Assembly (NCBI GenBank): GCA_947247005.1
Contig: OX365948.1
Coordinates: 41,048,601-41,112,600 of the forward strand
Reading direction: 5' to 3'
DNA length: 64,000 nucleotides
From: Spisula solida
Lineage: Eukaryota > Mollusca > Bivalvia > Venerida > Mactridae
The notes below the pieces were generated by a model. That model did no database searches and had not been told where the DNA came from. It saw only the letters and a list, made by a program, of their open reading frames with translations. Made by a program: the position numbers and the translations under genes. This document shows positions 30,315 through 41,420 of the stretch, piece after piece. The number at the start of each line of letters is the position of its first letter. The first letter of the stretch is position 1.

Positions 30315-30560
30315 CAGTTCAGTGGAAGGCATTGGGCATACATTGTCACACTCTGCTTCAGTTTTCAAGATAATCTGTCTCTCATACCCTGTCAATTTCT
30401 GGTCAATTATTATGTCCTCAATGTGTTCTTATCAACTTTAAGTTGGACTCTAGCTGCAGCCATGATTCTGTCTTCTATACATTTAACTACATGCATAATC
30501 TCAGCACTCGTACTGCTTCATTATACAGACTTATACGCTGTACACTGTCATGGTCATACA
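30315..30560 (-). pseudogene. SMARCA4: Exon 3' copy, frameshifted
   Basis: On the minus strand cgagtgctgagattatgcat, then gaagacagaatcatggctgc and gaccagaaattgacagggta follow exon 3, ending cccaatgcctnc.ctgaactg|gtatag. A 2-base insertion after agattatgca gives TAG, and further small deletions follow. The DRAHRIGQ (motif VI) segment at the upstream end is unrecognisable. The 35-bp minisatellite abuts it. Confidence 0.85.
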
Positions 30561-30569
30561 CGTCCTGAG

Positions 30570-31930
30570 TTCAGTGCAACCTCTCCAGAGCGACGCTCCA
30601 CCATAGAGCAGCACCCTCTCCAGAGCGATGCTCCACCATAGAGTAGCACCCTCTCCAGAGCGATGCTCCACCATAGAGCAGCACCCTCTCCAGAGCGATG
30701 CTCCACCATAGAGTAGCACCCTCTCCAGAGCGATGCTCCACCATAGAGTAGCACCCTCTCCAGAGCGATGCTCCACCATAGAGCAGCACCCTCTCCAGAA
30801 CGGCCCATCCATTGAGCAGCACCCTCTCAAAAGCGGCCCTCCATAGCGCAGCACCCTCTCAAAAGCGGCCCTCCATAGCGATGCTCCACCATAGAGCAGC
30901 ACCCTCTCCAGAGCGATGCTCCACCATAGAGCAGCACCCTCTCCAGAGCGATGCTCCACCATAGAGTAGCACCCTCTCCAGAGCGATGCTCCACCATAGA
31001 GCAGCACCATCTCCAGAACGACGCTGCACCATAGAGCAACACCCTCTCCAGAGCGATGCTCCACCATAGAGCAGCACCCTCTCCAGAGCGATGCTCCACC
31101 ATAGAGCAGCACCCTTTCCAGAGCGATGCTCCACCATAGAGCAGCACCCTCTCCAGAGCGTTGCAGCACCCTCTCCAGAGCGATGCTCCACCATAGAGCA
31201 GCACCCTCTCCAGAGCGATGCTCCACCACAGAGCAGCACCATCTCCAGAACGACGCTGCACCATAGAGCAGCACCCTCTCCAGAGCGATGCTCCACCATA
31301 GAGCAGCACCCTCTCCAGAGCGATGCTCCACCATAGAGCAGCACCCTCTCCAGAGCGATGCTCCACCATAGAGTAGCACCCTCTCCAGAGCGATGCTCCA
31401 CCATAGAGCAGCACCATCTCCAGAGCGATGCTCCACCATAGAGCAGCACCCTCTCCAGAGCGATGCTCCACCATAGAGCAGCACCCTCTCCAGAGCGATG
31501 CTCCACCATAGAGCAGCACCCTCTCCAGAGCGACCCTCCATTGAACTGCAACCTCTCCAGAGCAACACCATCTCCAGAACGGCCCATCCATAGGGCAAAA
31601 CTCTCTCAAGAGCAACACCCTTTCGAGAGCGACACTCTCCAGAGCGACCCTCCACTGAGCAGCACCTCTCCAGAGCGGCCCTCCATAGAGCAGCAATATC
31701 TCCAGAGCGACCCTCCATAGAGAAGCACCCTCTCCAGAGCGACCCTCCATAGAGCAACAACCTCTCCAAGCGACCGTCCACCATAGAGCAGCAACCTATC
31801 CAGAGCGACCCTCCATTGAGCAGCACCCTCTCAATAGTGGCCCTCCATAGAGCAGCACCCTCTCCAGAGTGACCCTTCATAGAGCAGCACCCTCTCCATA
31901 GTGGCCCTCCATAGAGCAACAACCTCTTAA
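30570..31930 (-). repeat. 35-bp minisatellite, stop-free on the minus strand in all frames
   Basis: About 39 units of gcgatgctccaccatagagc + agcaccctctccaga, becoming diverged at the high-coordinate end (31500-31930). Because 35 is not a multiple of 3 and the unit lacks stops, all three minus-strand frames stay open, the longest for 491 codons (30531-32006), with a 35-residue period (ALERVLLYGGASLWRGCCS...). I treat this as a by-product of the repeat, not a gene. It fills the intron between exons 2' and 3'. Confidence 0.9.
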
Positions 31931-32419
31931 GCAACATAATAATTTTGTTCCAGAAATCACCATTTACTTTTGAGTTATCCTCCCCAGAGCAGCAACATCC
32001 GTACAAAAAACTTCTTACTTCCCAAACTGTATTGCACTATAGAAGTTGTACTGAATTTACATGTAGATCACAACTGTTGTTTTATTCAGGCCGACCCTAA
32101 AGTGTATCATCTGTGAAGAACAAACATGTTTCTGTTACTGTATGTTTGTTTGTTAGTCATGGACCGAGACAGTGGTAAGTACATGGTCATTTTGTTATTT
32201 CCTGCCAAATTGGCCGATGATCCCTCGGACTTTGAGAGAAGAAACAATTTTGTGTGATACCAAAGTTCTTTCCAAATCGACTTATTGCTTCTTTAATGTG
32301 CCTGATGTACGGCACCAATTCATGCGAGACTACCTACCTCTTGTTACCAACTACAATGTAGTTCATTTCTAGTTGTGTGTGTGAAAAACTGTGTGTTTCG
32401 GAAATGAACAAGTGCCCAA

Positions 32420-32490
32420 GTCTAGTATCGAATCAGGAACCTTTCTGTAATCAAGATCATTACCAAATCAACCACCGCGCCACCCTATAG
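32420..32490 (-). mobile_element. tRNA-like SINE head (minus strand)
   Basis: The minus strand reads gggtggcgcggtggttgatt, then ggttcctgattcgatac. It is weak but shares the A-box/B-box layout. Confidence 0.3.
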
Positions 32491-32541
32491 TCTATTAGCC
32501 TACTGACAATTCTTAGAAATATTTAGTTAACGGTGCTTGAT

Positions 32542-32657
32542 CACAGGCTATTGACGCATATTATTTCATGCGTGTGCGACCGCCTTATATCTCATATTCG
32601 TATATGAGATATAAGGCGGTCGCACACACATAACATAATATGCGTCAATACCCTGTG
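32542..32657. mobile_element. Near-perfect ~116-bp palindrome
   Basis: The arms of about 56 bp meet at tcgt (ctcatattcgtatatgag). Arms include gtgcgaccgccttatatctc and its inverse. The outer arms cacaggctattgacgcatat / atatgcgtcaataccctgtg include a one-base bulge. A diverged one-arm relative lies at about 40045-40115 (cagggtattgacgcatatta). Confidence 0.9.
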
Positions 32658-32873
32658 TGCTTGATGAACACGAGCTATCACTGAAGGTGATGAATGTACT
32701 ATACCCCCAGATACTGCATTTCGCAGGTCTAAACCTTATTGAATTTTCAATTTCAGGCATTTGGCATGTTGGAATATCAGTAATCATTTTATATTTCTTC
32801 ACATTGTTGACAGATTGACAGACAGACATTTACAAGCGGACATACATGTATAAGATGTACCACTCTAACATAC

Positions 32874-33198
32874 CAGAGTCCAAGCTGAATCAAAGACGAT
32901 GGCGGTATCAGCAGCCTGTAAGTTAAGACCCAAACATACAGCCCTTGTACTCAAGATGAATATAAAATACGGTGAATCTGGTTTGTTAAATGATGTCAAC
33001 ATCTCTTTTCTGTCTTCAGTCTTTGTTGTACCATCCAGACGTAAGTAACGATAACCTCGGAACAGGAAATAATCTTCAAGTAAACTATGCAATACTACCA
33101 TCGACGTGAAAAGTATAACTTTGTGCCCCTGAGATTTCAGTTTCGGTAAAATTCTATCCAGAAGTTCAAACTTGCCTGATGCACGATAGAGATTGGGT
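32874..33198 (-). pseudogene. SMARCA4: Exon 2' copy: open frame but helicase motif V lost
   Basis: 325 nt, 6 fewer than exon 2, still in frame with good splice sites (tttttcag; GTATGT). It keeps [37 protein letters not shown] and [12 protein letters not shown]. But [11 protein letters not shown] reads [17 protein letters not shown] reads FTSMVV, and FDSDWNPHQ reads FDSAWTL. Loss of the motif V glycines and of DWNP should abolish ATP-coupled translocation. Confidence 0.9.
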
Positions 33199-34357
33199 CT
33201 GAAAAATGAGAGTGTATTTTTATCAATAACAAGCGGGCATAGACTGTCCAATATACCTCTCATTTAAGACATCGATAGTGAAAATGAAAGAGATGTCATT
33301 TAAAGATTATACACTCTTATAAGAGGGCCAATAAAACACTTTATTTAATGCTAACTGGTGAGATTTGGACTTTTATCAGTGCAATAAATTCTATATCCTC
33401 ACTGATTATCACAGTGAGTGATATAAGCTCCTCTCACACGGGATCTACAGGGTGACCTTTTAATATAATTATGGCAACATAAATAACTTTAATAACTTTG
33501 TCAGATTTTATGATAGAGAAGTGGCTTGACCCTTGTTATAAAGCTAATGAGTCCAAGTTATTTTGGATATGACTAATAAATGCATCTGATATAAAGGTGA
33601 CGTCCATATCGTCCTTGATGCTGCCATACATTTTCATTGATTTCAAGAAATTTGGCCACTGTATCATCTCGCCGATGACCATACATTTACTTGGCCTCTA
33701 CACGCACCAGACTTTAGGTTTCTTTTAATGTCGAAGCCTAGAGAGAGGAATGTATACTCCAAAACCAGAAACAAAATTTGTTTGAACACTTCAATACAGT
33801 GTGAAATTCGTAGTATCGGTGGTTTAACATGCAAGGTTTCAATTTGTTATTTTTGACGTATTTTGTGGCTGGTTTTGCAGAATAAAGGGGAGCGTTTCGA
33901 GCTTATGCTGTGAAAAAAGTATGTGACATTTGAAAATGATTGATGTGTAGAATAAAACTTACATATGTATGTTAATCAAAGGTATATAACAATATATATT
34001 ATCTTAACAACTGAAAAAGTTATTAAAGTTATTTATGTTACCATACATTAATGATCACCCTGTACTTTAATTTTACCAAAAATCCAATACTTAACTGTCT
34101 AATACTTCTTTTATTTAATATCTAACCAAGACAGTACCTACTGCATACAAAAACAATTCTATGATCTGACCAGACCTGACCCCAGATGAACCATTTTACT
34201 TCAAACTCGACATAGATTTCATCAAAACCAACTTTTATGGCATGAAGACAATTTAAGTAAAATAAAATACAGCCTCCCTTGTACATAAACATGGCACACA
34301 GACATACCCATAGATAGGCTGGCATTTGACTACGTTATCACATTCATATAAACATAC

Positions 34358-34485
34358 CCGCTAATTATTCCACCAAGTCCTTGTTTTTCACCGAAAGTTT
34401 CTTTAATATGGTGAAACATAAACGGGTGGTTACAGATCTTCTTCAGCTGCATTAACAGCCTCACAATCTTGGTTCTTCGACGTCT
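34358..34485 (-). pseudogene. SMARCA4: Exon 1' copy
   Basis: 128 nt, one codon shorter than exon 1, open: RRRRTKIVRLLMQLKKICNH, then PFMFHHIKETFGEKQGLGGI. The donor is GG|GTATGT as in the intact gene; the acceptor is tttaaatag. Confidence 0.85.
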
Positions 34486-35193
34486 CTATTTAAAGCAATA
34501 TCCATCTTTAGAAATAGCATGTTTATTACAGTCAATCATTATTAAAAACTAGATTCTATGTTCATACCATGGATATATATTGGGTAAAAATAAATACTGT
34601 CATCCCCCATTAGTAAATAATATAAGACCTTAAAAACAGAATTTTCATACAAAGCATTTTTCAATGAATGTTCAAGCATTTATCATATTTTTGACGACAA
34701 AGTGCGACTGTCAAGGCAAAATCATACAATATAAGTGTTTTAAAAATCAAATGGCATACTGATAGAAGCGCCTGAGTAATCAGACACTCAAAATCACAGT
34801 GGTCATTTCCACAAGTAATCATGCAGAAAAAAGATTAGTTTAAGCGGTTGTGTGTTGACTTTAGTCAACCGTCTGTCATTTTACGTCATTTTCTTATCTT
34901 AAACTATCTGTTTTGTTATTTTGTTTTCATTTTCTATTAACATCAAACTAAGTCAAGGTCAGATTAAGCTTTTTCTCAAAATTCATGTACTTTTCAAGGT
35001 CTTCTTTGTAATTTCAAATTCTAGGACTTTTCATGAAGGCCTTATTTGCTATTTCAAATTTAAGGACTTTCCAAGGAGACGGGACACAGTTCAAGTAATG
35101 TGCGGGCCTGTGACTACTAGTGGAATACGTTCAAATGAGGGGGACACAATAAAGATGTTTCCGACTGCCCAGAGGCTATCAACCTTCTCTTAC

Positions 35194-35298
35194 CTTCTCA
35201 GATCCATCAGTAAGTAGAACACCTTTGTTTTGCATGTGTCTGTAGAAAACACGTTGTAACGCTGACATATCACATTTTAATACAACATCATGCTCAGC
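35194..35298 (-). pseudogene. SMARCA4: Exon 0' copy (block before exon 1)
   Basis: 105 nt, tattacag|GCT to AAG|GTAAGA, encoding [20 protein letters not shown] and then [15 protein letters not shown]. This strongly matches the family ([17 protein letters not shown]). The equivalent exon of the intact gene must lie upstream of this window. No further upstream exon of the copy was recognised beyond 35300. Confidence 0.92.
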
Positions 35299-35329
35299 CT
35301 GTAATATAAGAGTACACATACATATACCC

Positions 35330-35400
35330 CCTAATCGATAGCCGTAGTGGTAGAGCATCCGCTTCAAATGCGGAAGGTCCCGGGATCGATCACAGGCCGT
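35330..35400 (+). mobile_element. tRNA-like sequence (SINE head or tRNA pseudogene)
   Basis: Reads tagccgtagtggtagagcat, ccgcttcaaatgcgg (possible anticodon stem, loop TTCAAAT) and tcccgggatcgatc (B-box-like). The acceptor stem does not close well, and the same agagcatccgcttcaa phrase recurs at 18.3 kb, so a SINE is likelier than a working tRNA gene. Confidence 0.45.
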
Positions 35401-35459
35401 GTCATACAATAGACAAAATATAACTGGTACTCAATATACCATTGCTTAACACTCAGCAC

Positions 35460-35850
35460 GAAAGGAAACTGTTCACCATACAGTCAATACACACATATAA
35501 TGTCACTGAACTGTTCATCATACAGTCAGTACACACATATAATGTCACTGAACTGTTTACCATACAGTAGGTACACACATATAATGTCACTGGACTGTTC
35601 ACCATACAGTCAATACACACATATAATGTCACTGGACTGTTCACCATACAGACACTACACATATATAATGTCACTGGACTGTTCACCATTCAGACATTAC
35701 ACACATATAATGTCACTGGACTGTTCACCATACAGACACTACACACATATAATGTCACTGGACTGTTCACCATACAGACACTACACACATATAATGTCAC
35801 TGGACTGTTCACCGTACAGTACACACATATAATGTCACTGGACTGGTAAT
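35460..35850. repeat. 42-bp minisatellite
   Basis: About 9 units of ccatacagacactacacaca + tataatgtcactggactgttca. 42 is a multiple of 3, so frames stay open on both strands (14-residue periods MSLDCSPYRHYTHI and MVNSPVTLYVCTDC). No start context or family match; I read it as non-coding. Confidence 0.9.
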
Positions 35851-37209
35851 ATCTTATACCTTGTAATTTTGTAATGCTTTATTGTGTACTAGTTCAAGAT
35901 AGAAACAAAATGATATACACTGTTTGCATATATCGCTATTTAATGTGTTGGTGTCTTTAAAACTTTTAATGAGTGTATAAAAGGGCTGTGGGTCGCCAGG
36001 TTGGGCGTTTGAATAAGTGTATACATGTACAGTATAATAGACAGAAATGCCTTGATTTGTATACTTCACGGATTTAAAAACGCGACAGTGGGGTATGTGG
36101 ATTCTACCAGGAAAACAAAATTAGTTTTTATATTTATATGCATCCTATTAAAGTTGAACTTCATGTCATCATTTTGGTACCAATATAATAAAAATCAGAT
36201 AAGTATTCAATAATGTTTACCCTACAGTATACCGTACACCGGAAATTGCTCGTTAATTTGAGTAATATCATTACTTTTCGCGACATTGGACTGGAAACGA
36301 GGCTAAGTTCAGCCACGATATGCTTCAAACGACTAATTCCTTCACGCATTCCAAATGGTTTTAAGTATATTCAGATACTTATATAGCCATAGAAGACATC
36401 AAACTAAATCAGGCTTTCGTCTTGGTGCTTGAATTTCCTTGAAATGGGCGGCTGCTCACTCTCAAATGTTGATACTGATGCTTCAAATGTGTTTGGAATG
36501 ATTGTATTACCTAGGTATGATTGTTTTTAAACTGAGCATTCTTTTTGAGATCAGCCAAAATGTGTTTAGTATGTTTAATATGTTTCAAATTTCAGTAAAA
36601 AATACGAAAGTACAAAAAAGATACTTTCTAAAACAGATACAAGTAACTGTACAGAGTTTTGATTTTTACTGTACCGAATATTGCCGAGTATCTCGTTTGT
36701 GTACGGAGTATTGAAAAACATTATGACTGCAATACTCATTTACTCGCAATATCCGGTGTAGCGGATTTTACCACAGTGGTAAGGCATAATAAAGACATCG
36801 TTCCAAAAAGTGAAAGTCACAGTTTTACCATTTGGATAATGCGGGTTTGTTTAAATTTATCATTTAAATCTTATTAAAAATATTTAGTTGTTACGAATAA
36901 AATTGGAATTACAGTTCATTTGACGCTGAAGTACATTAACCTGCTAGATTTAGAATAAATGAAAAAGAAGTCCGTCGATTGATTTTCATACGGAGCTGCT
37001 TCATCGGGATATGAACGACAGGTCACATGACCGTTTATGTGAACATACACAAAGTTGTAATTATAAGCACATTGGACCTATAGGCTGATTAGGTTTAACG
37101 TTCATCCAATTTGCAGATAAACCTGTTTCTGTCATTTTCTGAACAAGTGTCTTATCCATGAAATAATTCCATTACTAGTATTACTTTTCCGATTTTAGAC
37201 ATTTAGCAA
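35851..37209. other. Non-coding region, few structures
   Basis: No gene seen. The phrase gcaatatccggtgta.cgg occurs at about 36740, with related copies in inverse near 36225-36250 and at about 61224; this is a short dispersed repeat. Confidence 0.45.
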
Positions 37210-37468
37210 TCAAAGTTGTCATTCAAGACCATATATAATGATGACATATATTAATTTATAAATATGTCATTCAAGACCATATATAATGATGACAAATATT
37301 AATTTATAAATATGCCATTCAAGACCATATATAATGATGACAAATATTAAATTAATAAATATGCCAGTCGAGACCATATATAATGATGACACATATTAAT
37401 TTATAAATATGCCAGTCAAGACCATATATAATGATGCCATATATTAATTTATAAATATGTCATTCAAG
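37210..37468. repeat. 48-bp tandem repeat (block 1)
   Basis: Five units of cattcaagaccatatataat + gatgacatattaatttataaatatg. Further units of the same repeat lie at 39375-39421, 39688-39780 and 39873-39922, separated by inserted sequences. Confidence 0.9.
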
Positions 37469-39374
37469 ACCATACACAAGATAACCATTGATGCAAAGCA
37501 TCAAAGGGCGCCATAAAAGAAGTTCTGAAAACTGTAAAGACATATATGATTGATCTTTATAAGAAACAGCAGGTGTTGTATTTTTCAAAATATAATGGCA
37601 AAAGTGAAATACAAAAAATATATTTTCATCTTGAATATTAAGGATCTTAGTTTGTACCTTAATCCTCTTGTACAAGCATGTTTTATAAATATACGCATGC
37701 TATTCATTTAATTTTATCAAATGGCAAACAATGCAGATTCACATCATTTACAACTCATTTCAGTGTGATGTGATGTGTAGTAACTTCATAATGCTAATTT
37801 CAGTTTATTGGCAATTAGTATAATGTAATAGTCAAATGGTGTATTGTGTGTAAAGTTTGTATAGCTATATATCCGATAGCAATTCAGTATGTGCAAATTC
37901 CATATTAGGTGCATACTATTTCATTGGTTGTATAAATTTAACAAACAAAGCTGAGTGTAAAGGCATTGCTATCAATTTGAAAGTTTCCATATGATAAGTT
38001 AAAAAAAAACAAGAATAAAATACAACAGGTATATGAACTTTGTTTGTTTTATTTATAATCAGAAAACTATTAACAATACAAGACATATGTGTTGCATAAC
38101 CATGACACATAGAACGTGCCAAATCTGTATAGACAACCAAATGTATTTGTTTAGAAGCAACATTATTTAAATCTTTATAGACACTAGAATCAATTGCTTT
38201 CTAGACACTAAATCTATACAGATGTCAAGTTTATTCATGAGTCTATACGCTTAGATGTATTCAAATACGTATAGCAAGAATCGAGAACAATTGATGTAGA
38301 AGATGAGTCTACCAAGACTCAAAAACTTTACCGAGGACCAGTGAGTTACCAGCTAATTCAAATCTGTATAGAAACCATTTTAAGTGTCTAGATACCTGTA
38401 AAAGCAAATGCGTTCAAATCTGTATAGACACATCTCTCCATTGGCAGAACGACTGAAATCTATATCTAAGACAAGTTTTAGCTATTCCAAAAATAGTTTC
38501 CAGGGCATATCCATTTACCATGAAATGTTTTAAGATATAGCATTTCAATGTAGACTGCAGGGTCGGTCAAAGTTGTGCATTAAAAAGCTGGATAGCTATA
38601 ATATCGCTGATATGCAGTACGTACGGGTCATTCAATTTATATCGCATTGTATATTGAATGACCCTCAATTAAACAAATAGTCGGTAACAATTTTTCATGT
38701 GTTACTTTGTACGTGGTTTTTAAAATTGGTACCGACTATTTTGTTTCATTGAATAATCTTTTCAGAGAAACCTGAACGTGGCACATCTTAATCCATACGC
38801 TGCACTTCTTGGGTTTTATAGTTACAATGTGGTAGATACATGTATTTATAGAAACTCTAATACGCCATTCAAGAGCCGTGCCGAGTAACGGTTTTTCCTG
38901 TTCTAAAAATAGACGGTGTACCCAGTGTATTTACTGATATGAAGCCGCTGTTCGTAAGCGATACGCTGATTGGTTGTTTATTTGCTGTGGACACTGGGTG
39001 TAATGCAGAGCAATGAATTGTGGGGAGTAGATTACGTAAGGTCTGTTGGTCAGCCGGTACCTTCATGTTAATGAGATATTTGGCCGGGGCGACACAATTA
39101 GCTTTATGCAAATAAGTAATTTCGCCGGCCGGATCAGCGAGGTTCGTAAGGGGAATTTATGTATGTAAATCAAATAAAGTTATATTATATAGTTAAATTG
39201 AGGCTCCACGCGGGAAATTATTTATGAACTTCTTACGAATTGAGGCTCAACACGGGGAAGTGTTCATAAACTTCATACAAGTTGAGGCTCACGGGGACAC
39301 CATGGGGGAATTGTCTTCCAGCTCATTATAACAAAGTCCTCCAATACAGACGCCCCGATCCATCGGGGCGCCAA
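37469..39374. other. 1.9-kb insertion-like segment within the 48-bp repeat
   Basis: Sequence between two blocks of the 48-bp array. No transposase frame. Contains degenerate repeats of 'aaatctgtatagacac' (38110-38480) and nested hairpins at 38630-38755 (gggtcattcaat / attgaatgaccc and aaatagtcggtaacaatttt / aaaattggtaccgactattt) and 39345-39372 (cgccccgatccatcggggcg). Confidence 0.5.
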
Positions 39375-39421
39375 TAATGATGACATATATTAATTCATAA
39401 ATATGCCAGTCAAGACCATAT

Positions 39422-39575
39422 TTAGAATATAACCTACATTATGAGCCAATGAAAACGTCGCATTTTCGCGGTTAAATGAAAATTTAATAATTAAAATTTT
39501 CTCTTAACAGACTTGACGTCTTGCGTTGGCGCTAATTCCTATCGGCCAATCAGAATGCAGAATGTTATATTCTAA
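39422..39575. mobile_element. MITE with 12-bp perfect TIR inside the 48-bp array
   Basis: TTAGAATATAAC ... GTTATATTCTAA. It interrupts a 48-bp unit after agaccata. Confidence 0.7.
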
Positions 39576-39680
39576 GTTAGTTAAAACATATTAAGTAAAT
39601 TTTAATGACTAAAAAGGCCTCGCTTCACTTCGCTCGCTCCGCCCTTTTTAATCATTAAAATTTACTTAATATGTTCTAAC
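39576..39680. repeat. Palindrome adjoining the MITE
   Basis: gttagttaaaacatattaag through aaattttaatga pairs with tcattaaaatttacttaata and tgttctaac; the loop is the GC-rich cctcgcttcacttcgctcgc. Confidence 0.85.
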
Positions 39681-39782
39681 TATAACATAATGATGACAAA
39701 TATTAATTTATAAATATGTCATTCAAGACCATATATAATGATGACACATATTAATTTATAAATATGCCAGTCAAGACCACAG

Positions 39783-39872
39783 TTAACTGTATCATTAATA
39801 AAGAACAAACAAAACAAAATAATAAAATTTATAACGTCTTATAACTCTTTTTCAATGATACTGGTACCTGTG
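39783..39872. mobile_element. MITE, family G
   Basis: aactgtatcattaataaaga facing ttcaatgatactggtacctg; lies between units of the 48-bp array. Confidence 0.5.
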
Positions 39873-40856
39873 TTCAAGACCATATTATAATGATGACATA
39901 TATTAATTTATAAATATGCCTGGTACAAGCTAACGTATCCCAGGGTCGCGTTTTTAAATCCGTTAACCAAGTATATAATAATAGAATCTATACGTATTAT
40001 CGATAATTGATTAAAATACGAATCATTATGCTATTTATAGACTGCACACACAGGGTATTGACGCATATTATTTTTGTGTTTATAAATGTCTGCCTTGTAT
40101 CTCAATTCCTAGTATAAACCACTTTGAATAGAGACGAATCAGACTTTAATAAGCATAGGATTGGAGTCTCAGTTTAATGCGGTCAGATAAAACATAAACT
40201 AAGGCAAAAACAAACTTAAAAATAATATGCGTATATACAATGTGAATGTACGCCACTGCTACCTTAACTAGTCTTACCTTAACATTCTTTATTTGAAAAA
40301 TATTGAACGTCGTAAGCGTATTGTTTTCCATTGATTTAAATATACTATAACTCCAACGCGATAAATTGCAATACAAAAACAAACACAAAATCCGCTATAT
40401 TTGTCGTTTCTGAATATTCAGGAGCATGAAAACTTTACGTATTGTGCTAAATGTTTGAATGCTTTCATTGGTAAATGTTACGGTCCTTGATTTTAATCCA
40501 TAACAAAAATATAGGCAATATTGTGTTTGTTTTTGTACTGCAATTTATCGCGTTGGAGTTATAGTACACACCCACGACACACCTTTACCGGTATCTTGAT
40601 TATTGTTTACAATAACAAAACACACACATTTATTTCCTATAACCACGAAAGTCACACTGTAGTGGGCGGAGCTACGTTATACTTAACATTTTGTACATAG
40701 CCTTTAGTGTAACCATACAATATCGGTGGACGGGGCGAATATCTATACAGATTTAGATGTCGTAAAACTGGTATAATGTCGTACAATATATAGGTGTTTA
40801 TGCATATTTGAATCGTTCTAACCTTCTGTCTATGCATATTTGAATAATTATTTAAT

Positions 40857-40995
40857 TAAGAAATAAAAGTCTGTTCTTGTATTTTGTCGGTGAATAAAAC
40901 TCAGACAGGAGTTCGGATGCGGAAAAAAGATTTAATTGTCCGCATCCGGACGAGTGCCTGTGTTTTATTTACCGACAAAATACGAGAACAGAGTT
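40857..40995. mobile_element. Outer left end of satellite-bearing region, with hairpin
   Basis: Begins taagaaataaaagtctgttc; the inverse of the far side (55832 and below) begins taagaaataaagatctgttc. Inside is the hairpin 40882-40980 (ttgtcggtgaataaaac / gttttatttaccgacaa), the same family as 23568-23680. Confidence 0.65.
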
Positions 40996-41019
40996 TTTAT
41001 TTCGATTCTAAACACGATA

Positions 41020-41420
41020 ATATATGGAATGCGGAGTGCACAATAATTCCTTTATCTATGGGTTTAACAGTTAACTACGTAGTTAAGAGACTTTAAACCG
41101 CGGTTGCAAGTGCCATCTGCACATTAATTCTTAAACCGCGGATAAAGACTTAGAACTGCAGTTACAAGTCTCTTAACTATATGGTTAAGAGAGAACCAAT
41201 GAAAACCAAGCATTTATATCAAACTCAATGCTGATTGGACATCATTTTCTAACTACAGTTTAAGAAAGTTGTAACTGCGGTTCGAAGTCTTGAACTGCGG
41301 TTCAAAGTCTTGAACTATGGGTTTAAGAATTAATGTGCAAAACAGCACTTGTAACCCGGGTTTAAAGTATCTTAACTATATAGTTAAGAAATGTTTAATT
41401 AATGTGCATTTCGCGAACAT
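41020..41420 (+). repeat. Left palindrome-rich arm flanking the satellite
   Basis: A series of short palindromes spaced a few tens of bases apart: aactacgtagtt, aaaccgcggtt, aactgcagtt, aactatatggtt, aacccgggttt, aactatatagtt. Phrases such as attaatgtgca and aataattcctttatctatgg occur here and, inverted, in 55120-55560. So an inverted duplication brackets the 71-bp array. Confidence 0.85.

Larger units (their letters stand above)
25977..35298 (-). pseudogene. SMARCA4: Inverted, broken copy of SMARCA4 C-terminal region
   Basis: Eleven exon-like pieces in the same order as the intact gene, on the opposite strand: 35298-35194, 34485-34358, 33198-32874, 30560-30315, 29821-29744, 28477-28370, 27974-27701 (fusion), 27345-27289, 26898-26822, 26091-25977. 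Counterparts of exons 6, 8 and 9 were not found, so the SnAC end and most of the bromodomain are missing. Exon 3' has a frameshift and stop codons, exon 12' has a one-base insertion and early stop, and exon 2' has lost motif V glycines. Splice dinucleotides are mostly retained. The two loci are tail to tail, about 10.5 kb apart. A transcribed truncated gene cannot be excluded, but full function is ruled out by the breaks. Confidence 0.88.

Noticed and set aside
30531..32006. Gene for a 491-residue Trp/Gly-rich repeat protein
   Set aside because: All three minus-strand frames are open over the 35-bp minisatellite, with no frame-specific conservation that I can see and no start context.
35330..35400. 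Functional tRNA gene
   Set aside because: The acceptor stem does not close and the sequence is shared with another SINE-like locus at 18.3 kb.
35453..35832. Small repeat proteins on both strands
   Set aside because: A 42-bp repeat keeps frames open on both strands at once; no family match, and the repeat explains the frames.
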